Of a DNA stretch of 9,547 nucleotides, positions 1 to 5,333 are shown in pieces. This DNA is from Oleispira sp963933055 (GTDB lineage: Bacteria; Pseudomonadota; Gammaproteobacteria; Pseudomonadales; Oceanobacteraceae): assembly GCA_963933055.1 (NCBI GenBank), contig CAWVSY010000083.1, positions 1 through 9,547 on the forward strand, read 5' to 3'. A model generated the notes under the pieces. It was not told the origin of the DNA, ran no database searches, and saw nothing but the letters and a program-made list of their open reading frames with translations. A program made the position numbers and the translations under genes. Position 1 is the first letter of the stretch. Each line of letters opens with the position of its first letter.

Positions 1-447
1 AGTGATCGTGGTTATGGTAAACGTACTGATATTACAGAATTCCCAACCAAAGGCCGTGGCACTCAAGGTGTTAAGGCAATGGTCGTGAACGAGCGTAACG
101 GTATTATTATTGGTGCGGTTCAAGTCTTTGAAAATGACGAAGTGATGCTGATCAGTGATAAGGGGACTTTAGTTCGTACTTCGGCCGATTCTGTTTCTTG
201 CCTGGGGCGTAATACTCAAGGTGTTCGTTTAATTAAAGTGGCTGAAAAAGAGCGCTTGATTGGTGTTGAGCGTGTTTGCGAGCCAGAAGAAGTTGACGAT
301 GGGATTGAATACTTGGCGGCCGATGGCACTCAGGTAGATGATGTTCAGCCAGAAAGCTCTGATGCTATTGAGGCTTCCGATATGGATAGCTCTGATTTAA
401 ATGGTACTGATGTTGATGCTCCTGATTTAGATGGAGAGCAATCATAA
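1..447 (+). CDS. gyrA: DNA gyrase subunit A, C-terminal part (5' end outside window)
   Basis: The open frame runs from base 1 without a start, so only the last 148 residues are present. The sequence shows GyrA C-terminal beta-pinwheel blades: a GYGKRT-type stretch at the very start, then QGVKAM and a second TQGVRLIKV about 50 residues later, each followed by an alternating hydrophobic blade. GyrA with GyrB forms the type II topoisomerase that introduces negative supercoils; this domain wraps DNA. The last ~50 residues are a low-complexity acidic tail rich in Asp, Glu and Ser, ending DLDGEQS. An acidic tail is known in GyrA of E. coli, where it modulates supercoiling; here it looks fairly long. 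The TAA stop at 445-447 overlaps the ATG of the next gene by one base, so the two are probably translationally coupled. Blade identity is strong although the catalytic half is not in view. Confidence 0.95.
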   Translation, partial: SDRGYGKRTDITEFPTKGRGTQGVKAMVVNERNGIIIGAVQVFENDEVMLISDKGTLVRTSADSVSCLGRNTQGVRLIKVAEKERLIGVERVCEPEEVDDGIEYLAADGTQVDDVQPESSDAIEASDMDSSDLNGTDVDAPDLDGEQS

Positions 448-1568
448 TGGCAGAAGGTACTGAATTAGATACTCGTAAAAATGCTTATTCTAATGACGAC
501 GAGATCGATTTATTCGATCTCGTTGATGATGTTTGGTCTCACAAACGTTGGGTGTTTTTAGGTTTATTCATCACAGTTATTTTAGCGGGGCTTTATCTAT
601 TTAAATCAGTGCCGATTTATCAAGCGGAGGCGACAGTAAAATCCGCGACAACAAATGATTTGATTGAATTTTCCCGACCTCAGTTAGCAAACATCTATTC
701 CCTTAATGTCTCTGCGGCTTTTGCATCTGCTCAGTCTGCTTTGTTGTCTACCGGTTATCGTAAGGAATTTTATGAGCTAAAGCTGAATGAAATTAAAGAG
801 ATTTCAGGTGCTTATAATAATAGTTTAACGTTAGAGCAGAACTTCAGTGCTTTTAATAAAAACTTTTCAGTCAATCCTTCTGGAAATAAGGATTCTGAAT
901 CTTTTGTTCATGTTAGCTTAAAATCTTCAGATGCTGAGTTTGCTAGTGCATTATTGAATGATTTTGTTAAATATGCTTTATTTCGTGCTTTGCGAGATAG
1001 TTACGATACGATGTTGGCAAATATACGGGGGCGCATAGAAGCATTAAATTATCGTGCTGATGTTATGCGTGAGGGATATTTCGGGGATAAAGCACGTCGT
1101 ATTTTAGAGTTAAAAGAAGCCTATGCGATCGCAACTGCAATTGGTCAGCTGGATTCAGTTTATAGTAATATGGACTTAATCGGTGGGCAGAAGCCTCCTT
1201 TGTATCTATTTGGCTCGAAGGCAATTGACGCTGAAATTAAAGCATTAGAATCGAGAGTGTTGACTGCGAAAAATTTACCGCGTGGAGAAGATTATTTTAT
1301 TGGAGGTTTACCACCGATTTTATTAGAAATTGAATCATTGGAAAAACTGGATGTTGATTTTGAAAAAATTATTTTAGCGCGTATCGATGAAGTAGCTATC
1401 GTGCCTGTGAGTCCGGTTAAGCCTCGCAAATTATTAATTGTAGCGCTTGCCATCGTAGCAGGTTTATTCGCTGGTTTGTTTATGGCTTTGATTGCTGCGG
1501 CGTATGGCAAGCACAAACTTCGTATTGTAGAAACACAGAAAAAGAAAGCGCTGGCCAAGACGAAATGA
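447..1568 (+). CDS. wzz: Wzz/PCP-family polysaccharide chain-length determinant
   Basis: This 373-residue protein has the polysaccharide co-polymerase layout. A short cytoplasmic N-terminus with the motif DEIDLFDL (residues 18-25) is followed by a transmembrane helix at about 34-52. A large periplasmic segment, mostly helical, contains PLYLFGSKAIDAEI. The proline-rich PVSPVKPRK motif (320-328) leads straight into a second transmembrane helix (about 329-352), and the protein ends in a basic cytoplasmic tail. Wzz proteins sit in the inner membrane and set the modal length of O-antigen made by the Wzy polymerase; the family also includes enterobacterial common antigen and capsule relatives, so the exact polymer is unknown. 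The ATG overlaps the gyrA stop (TAATG), with a GGAG Shine-Dalgarno at 433-436, which fixes the start. No other polysaccharide genes are visible, so it appears isolated from its pathway and may be cotranscribed with gyrA. Confidence 0.9.
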   Translation: MAEGTELDTRKNAYSNDDEIDLFDLVDDVWSHKRWVFLGLFITVILAGLYLFKSVPIYQAEATVKSATTNDLIEFSRPQLANIYSLNVSAAFASAQSALLSTGYRKEFYELKLNEIKEISGAYNNSLTLEQNFSAFNKNFSVNPSGNKDSESFVHVSLKSSDAEFASALLNDFVKYALFRALRDSYDTMLANIRGRIEALNYRADVMREGYFGDKARRILELKEAYAIATAIGQLDSVYSNMDLIGGQKPPLYLFGSKAIDAEIKALESRVLTAKNLPRGEDYFIGGLPPILLEIESLEKLDVDFEKIILARIDEVAIVPVSPVKPRKLLIVALAIVAGLFAGLFMALIAAAYGKHKLRIVETQKKKALAKTK

Positions 1569-1704
1569 TTTTTAAGTTCAAAAATCAAGTTCAAGATTAA
1601 AGATTGAAAATATCTGTCATTTTATTTATTTCTGAATATTATAAAGATGGCAGATGTATAAAATTAACGCCCTTTGATTAGGGCTTTACTGATGAAACGG
1701 TATC
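1569..1704 (+). promoter_or_regulatory. wzz-serC spacer with two hairpins; possible terminator/promoter region
   Basis: This spacer is AT-rich and carries no gene. Two inverted repeats are visible. One pairs 1611-1620 with 1647-1656 (8 Watson-Crick pairs plus 2 wobbles, 26-nt AT-rich loop). The other is a short GCCCT/AGGGC stem (1669-1673 with 1680-1684, 6-nt loop) followed by only TTT, so at best a weak terminator or attenuator. A TATAAA stretch near 1657-1662 could be a -10 element, but I see no convincing -35 at proper spacing. Because serC begins a metabolic block unrelated to gyrA-wzz, a promoter here is plausible; the sequence does not prove it. Confidence 0.35.
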
Positions 1705-2802
1705 ATGACTCGTTTATATAACTTCTGCGCAGGTCCTGCGGCACTTCCTACTGATGTATTAACTCAAGCTCAATCCGACCTATTAAATTGGCAGGAAAAA
1801 GGTTTGTCTGTGATGGAGATGAGTCACCGCTCACCTGAATTTGTCGGTATCGCTCAAAAAGCTGAGCAAGACTTGCGCGATTTGATGGCAATACCTGATA
1901 ATTATAAAGTGCTCTTTATGCAAGGCGGTGCAAGCAGTCAGTTCACTATGATTCCAATGAACTTGTTGCGTGGTAAGAAATCAGCGGATTATATCAATAC
2001 TGGTCAGTGGTCAAAAAAAGCGATTGCTGAAGCTAAGCGCTTTTGTGATGTGAATGTCGTTGCTTCAACAGAAGGTAATGGTTTTACCTCTGCTCCTTCT
2101 CAAGAAGAATTAAACCTGAATCCAGAAGCGGCTTATGTTCACTATACGCCGAATGAAACGATTGGTGGTGTTCAGTTCGATTACATTCCAGAAACCAACG
2201 GTATTCCTTTAGTTGCTGATTATTCATCTGCCATTTTGTCTGAAGAAATCGATGTCTCTAAGTTTGCTATAATTTACGCTGGCGCTCAGAAAAACATTGG
2301 CCCAGCAGGTTTGTGTATCGTCATTATTCGCGAAGACCTTCTGGGTAGTGGCGGCTTAGGGGATGTGCTAGAGGACACTCCAACTATGTTTAGTTATAAA
2401 GTTATGGCTGACAATGATTCTATGTACAATACACCACCAAGTTATGGTTGGTACTTAGCAGGCTTAGTATTTACTTGGCTAAAAGCTCAGGGTGGCGTAA
2501 AAGCTATGGCCGAAGTTAATCAGCGTAAAGCGAAGAAATTGTACGATTTTATTGATACTAATCCTTTCTATGCGAACCCTGTTGCTATTAATAATCGCTC
2601 TATCATGAACGTTCCGTTTACTTTGGTGAGTTCGGATTTTGATAAGACATTCTTGGCGCAAGCTGAAAAGTCGGGTTTGTTGAATTTAGCAGGACACCGC
2701 AGTGTTGGTGGTATGCGAGCGAGTATTTATAATGCGGTTGGAGAAGAAGCCGTTGATGCTTTGATTGCATTTATGGATAAATTTGCGAAAGAAAATAGCT
2801 AG
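1705..2802 (+). CDS. serC: Phosphoserine aminotransferase
   Basis: The 365-residue protein is a full-length class V PLP-dependent aminotransferase. It opens with the family-typical N-terminus NFCAGPAALP. The substrate and PLP-phosphate region MQGGASSQF lies near residues 72-80. The PLP-binding lysine is K196 in YAGAQKNIGPAG, and the C-terminal signature GHRSVGGMRASIYNA follows near the end. It converts 3-phosphohydroxypyruvate plus glutamate to phosphoserine, and in proteobacteria usually also acts on 3-hydroxy-4-phosphohydroxythreonate for PLP biosynthesis. It is cytoplasmic. The ATG at 1705 matches the conserved N-terminus, although the upstream Shine-Dalgarno is weak (only AACGG at 1696-1700). 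The gene is followed after about 57 bases by pheA, with a weak imperfect GGGCT/AGC-T-CCC stem in the gap at roughly 2813-2834. The serC-pheA-hisC-tyrA/aroA order is the usual one in pseudomonad-like bacteria. Confidence 0.97.
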   Translation: MTRLYNFCAGPAALPTDVLTQAQSDLLNWQEKGLSVMEMSHRSPEFVGIAQKAEQDLRDLMAIPDNYKVLFMQGGASSQFTMIPMNLLRGKKSADYINTGQWSKKAIAEAKRFCDVNVVASTEGNGFTSAPSQEELNLNPEAAYVHYTPNETIGGVQFDYIPETNGIPLVADYSSAILSEEIDVSKFAIIYAGAQKNIGPAGLCIVIIREDLLGSGGLGDVLEDTPTMFSYKVMADNDSMYNTPPSYGWYLAGLVFTWLKAQGGVKAMAEVNQRKAKKLYDFIDTNPFYANPVAINNRSIMNVPFTLVSSDFDKTFLAQAEKSGLLNLAGHRSVGGMRASIYNAVGEEAVDALIAFMDKFAKENS

Positions 2803-2859
2803 CTCTAATTAAGGGCTGGCTCAAGCAAGCTCCCAATATTTTTGATGAAGACGGACTCC

Positions 2860-3975
2860 ATGACCAAGAATAGTTTTACCACAGAAGCTGAAGAATTAGG
2901 CAAGTTGCGCGATGAGATTGACAGTGTTGATCAACAGATTCAGCAGCTTGTAAATAAACGTGCTCAGTGCGCGCAGAAAGTTGCTGATGTGAAAGAGCAT
3001 TTTTCTAGGCCGGGTGAATCTGTTGTTTTTTATCGACCAGAGCGTGAAGCGCAAGTTTTGCGCCGCGTAATGGAGCGTAACCAAGGCCCGTTACCTGCTG
3101 AAGGTGTTGCACGGTTATTTCGTGAGATTATGTCTCAATGCTTGGCCTTAGAAGAGCCAATGAAAATTGCTTACTTGGGTCCTGAGGGAACATTTACACA
3201 GCAGGCTGCTTTGAAGCATTTTGGTCACGCCGTGCAGTGCCAAAGTCAAAGCTCTATTGCGGATGTGTTTCGTGAAGTAGAGGCGGGCGGTGCAAACTTT
3301 GGTGTTGTTCCGGTTGAGAACTCTACCGAGGGTGTCATTACTCATACTCTAGATAGCTTTGTGGGTTCTAATTTACACATATGTGGTGAAGTAGCGTTAC
3401 GTATTCATCATCATTTCTTGTTGAAAAAAGAGTGTGTAGTGGCCAGGCCCTCTAAGGTTTATTCCCACGCACAATCATTGGCACAATGCCGTCAATGGTT
3501 AGATGCTAATTGGCCAGGTATTGAGCGTATTGCTGTAAGTTCTAATGCTGAGGCTGCTCGACGTGCGCAAGAGGAAGAAGGTGCTGCCGCGATTGCGAGT
3601 GAAGCCGCCGCCGAACTTTATGATTTAAATATTGCGACGGCTAATATTGAAGATATGCCTGATAATACAACACGATTTTTGATTGTCGGTAAGCAAGAGA
3701 CTGAGATTAGTGGTGATGATAAAACGTCATTATTAATCGCCAGCAAAAATGAACCCGGCGCTTTGTATCATTTGTTAGCGCCATTTCATGAAGAAGGCGT
3801 CAGCTTAACGCGTATCGAAACGCGCCCATCGAAATCTGGCACTTGGAATTACATGTTCTTTATCGACCTTGAAGGTCACCAAAATGAAGAGAAGGTGAAA
3901 AAATCCATGGCATTGGTACAGCAGCAATGTACTGATTTTAAGTGCTTGGGTTCATATCCAAAGGCCGTGCTTTAA
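2860..3975 (+). CDS. pheA: Bifunctional chorismate mutase / prephenate dehydratase (P-protein)
   Basis: The protein has the standard three-part P-protein architecture. Residues about 11-100 form an AroQ-type chorismate mutase (LRDEIDSVDQQIQQLVNKRA, then FYRPEREAQVLRR). Residues about 102-280 are the prephenate dehydratase, with YLGPEGTFTQQAALKHFG, PVENSTEG and the catalytic-region TRF motif at 271-273. Residues about 295-371 are an ACT regulatory domain with GAL (300-302) and ETRP (320-323), the sites normally involved in phenylalanine binding, so feedback inhibition by Phe is expected. It converts chorismate to prephenate and then phenylpyruvate. The start is uncertain: ATG 2860 gives 371 residues and a purine-rich GAAGACGGA stretch just upstream. 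ATG 2845 (or TTG 2842) would add five or six residues but lacks a ribosome binding site. The product of the last step is a natural substrate for the aminotransferase encoded next. Confidence 0.95.
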   Translation: MTKNSFTTEAEELGKLRDEIDSVDQQIQQLVNKRAQCAQKVADVKEHFSRPGESVVFYRPEREAQVLRRVMERNQGPLPAEGVARLFREIMSQCLALEEPMKIAYLGPEGTFTQQAALKHFGHAVQCQSQSSIADVFREVEAGGANFGVVPVENSTEGVITHTLDSFVGSNLHICGEVALRIHHHFLLKKECVVARPSKVYSHAQSLAQCRQWLDANWPGIERIAVSSNAEAARRAQEEEGAAAIASEAAAELYDLNIATANIEDMPDNTTRFLIVGKQETEISGDDKTSLLIASKNEPGALYHLLAPFHEEGVSLTRIETRPSKSGTWNYMFFIDLEGHQNEEKVKKSMALVQQQCTDFKCLGSYPKAVL

Positions 3976-4030
3976 GTTGTTATAGGCCGTGTTTAGAGGC
4001 GATTTAGAATCGACCATTAGAATCAACCAA

Positions 4031-4137
4031 AATCATGATTGGTTCGTTCTGTAATAAATATCTAAAACATGGATGTTTTAGCTAAGGCTACAGGGATGTA
4101 TTTGCGCCGTTTTATGGAAGAACAGCCAATCATGATT
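4031..4137 (+). repeat. Structured dispersed element, copy 1 (pheA-hisC spacer)
   Basis: The 185-base gap between pheA and hisC is largely filled by this element. An outer stem pairs AATCATGATTGG (4031-4042) perfectly with CCAATCATGATT (4126-4137). It continues after a small internal loop with GTTCT (4046-4050) pairing AGAAC (4119-4123). Inside lie two hairpins. The first has an 8-bp stem CTAAAACA/TGTTTTAG (4062-4081) around a TGGA loop. The second has TACA/TGTA (4089-4100) around GGGA, optionally extended by GGC 4086-4088 with GCC 4106-4108. The core 4068-4122 matches copy 2 (7623-7677) at 45 of 55 ungapped positions. That includes the 20-base run GGATGTATTTGCGCCGTTTT. All differences that would fall in codons are non-synonymous, which argues for an RNA or DNA element rather than a peptide. 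It ends 23 bases before the hisC ATG. Its function is unknown. Confidence 0.8.
4068..4100 (+). promoter_or_regulatory. Paired CsrA/RsmA-like GGA loop motifs, copy 1
   Basis: Two motifs match what is known of CsrA/RsmA recognition, where GGA is displayed in a hairpin loop. CATGGATG (4068-4075) fits CANGGANG, and TACAGGGATGT (4089-4099) fits the SELEX-type consensus RUACARGGAUGU except for its first base. Both GGA triplets fall in the tetraloops of predicted hairpins, and the loop centres are 23 bases apart. Binding itself is inference. Confidence 0.45.
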
Positions 4138-4160
4138 CATTAATTTTTGAATTGAATATT

Positions 4161-5333
4161 ATGACTAATCAAAAAGTACAAGCACTTGTTGAAAAAGCAC
4201 GCGCAGAAATTCAAGGTTTACGTCCTTATCAGCCAGGTAAGCCGATTGATGAGCTAGCGCGTGAGTTTGGTCTGAATCCGGCTGACATTGTGAAGCTTGC
4301 CAGTAATGAAAATCCGATTGGTCCAAGTAAAAAAGCCATTGCCGCAATGGAGCAAGAAGCGCAAGAATTAACGCGTTACCCTGATGGTAATGGTTTTGAT
4401 CTTAAGCAAGCTTTATGTCAAAAGCTGAGTACAGATACATCGCCAATTGCCCCAGAGAACATTACTCTTGGTAATGGCTCTAGTGATATTTTAGATTTTA
4501 TCGTGACTTGCTTTGTATCAAAAGGTGATGAGGTTGTTTTCTCTCAGCATGCGTTTGCCATCTATGGTTTGGTGACCAAGATTCAAGGTGGTGAGTGTAG
4601 GGTTGTGCCCGCGAAAAATTATGGTCATGATCTTGATGCGATGGCTGCAGCGATAACGGATAAAACACGTTTAGTATTTGTGACCAATCCAAATAATCCA
4701 ACCGGTACTTGGCTAACCCAAACGGAAGTGGCTGCCTTTATGGCGAAAGTGCCAAGTGATGTTATTGTTGTTTTGGATGAAGCCTATTTTGAATATGTCA
4801 ATGAAGCCGATTATTGTGATGGCTTAACGCTATTGCCAAAATATCCCAATCTCGTTATTACACGTACATTTTCTAAAGCCTATGGCTTAGCATCTTTGCG
4901 TGTGGGTTATGGTATTTCAAGTCCTGAAGTTGCTGATTTAATGAATCGTGTGCGTCCTCCTTTTAATGTTAACTCGTTTGCACTTGCGGCGGCGGTAGCG
5001 ACATTGAATGATGAAGAATACGTTGCAAAAAGCAAAGCGGTTAATGATGAAGGTATGGTGTATTTAACTCAATCTTTTGATGAAATGGATTTGCCTTATA
5101 TTCCGTCGGTAGGTAACTTCATAAGCTTTGAAATTCCAGCTCTGATCGATCAAAAAGCAACAAAAATTTCAGCCGCTGAGGTGAATGCTCAATTATTGGC
5201 GGTTGGTGTGATTGTTCGTCCAATCGCTAATTATGAAATGCCAACTTATTTACGTGTTTCTATTGGTACGCCAGCAGAAAATAAAACGTTTATCGCTAAG
5301 CTGAAAAAGATTTTATCGGATGCGCGCTCTTGA
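4161..5333 (+). CDS. hisC: Histidinol-phosphate / aromatic aminotransferase, HisC family
   Basis: The 390-residue protein is a fold-type I PLP aminotransferase of the HisC family. Motifs appear in order: LASNENPIG (46-54), the NGSSDILD PLP-phosphate region (105-112), NPNNPTGT (176-183), LDEAYFEY (205-212) and the Schiff-base lysine K239 in TRTFSKAYGLASLRVGYG. HisC transaminates imidazole-acetol phosphate in histidine synthesis. Copies lying between pheA and tyrA (often named hisC2) are thought to act largely on phenylpyruvate, 4-hydroxyphenylpyruvate or prephenate, which fits this location; the sequence alone does not settle the substrate. ATG 4161 is chosen; a TTG at 4152 is in frame, but neither has a clear Shine-Dalgarno. 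The gene follows the structured element ending at 4137, so initiation could depend on that element. The stop TGA (5331-5333) overlaps the TTG start of tyrA-aroA by four bases, implying translational coupling. Confidence 0.93.
   Translation: MTNQKVQALVEKARAEIQGLRPYQPGKPIDELAREFGLNPADIVKLASNENPIGPSKKAIAAMEQEAQELTRYPDGNGFDLKQALCQKLSTDTSPIAPENITLGNGSSDILDFIVTCFVSKGDEVVFSQHAFAIYGLVTKIQGGECRVVPAKNYGHDLDAMAAAITDKTRLVFVTNPNNPTGTWLTQTEVAAFMAKVPSDVIVVLDEAYFEYVNEADYCDGLTLLPKYPNLVITRTFSKAYGLASLRVGYGISSPEVADLMNRVRPPFNVNSFALAAAVATLNDEEYVAKSKAVNDEGMVYLTQSFDEMDLPYIPSVGNFISFEIPALIDQKATKISAAEVNAQLLAVGVIVRPIANYEMPTYLRVSIGTPAENKTFIAKLKKILSDARS

Noticed and set aside
4069..4143. A 24-codon frame in copy 1 of the repeat (MDVLAKATGMYLRRF...), similar to the translation of copy 2, as a possible leader peptide for hisC.
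   Set aside because: No ribosome binding site precedes it. All differences between copies in this frame change amino acids, whereas paired bases covary. It contains no run of His, Phe or Tyr codons as expected of an attenuator peptide.
4126..4148. Copy 1 of the repeat read as a simple Rho-independent terminator because TTTTT follows at 4144-4148.
   Set aside because: The T-run begins six bases after an AT-rich stem, and copy 2 has no T-run after its stem, so termination is not a shared property.
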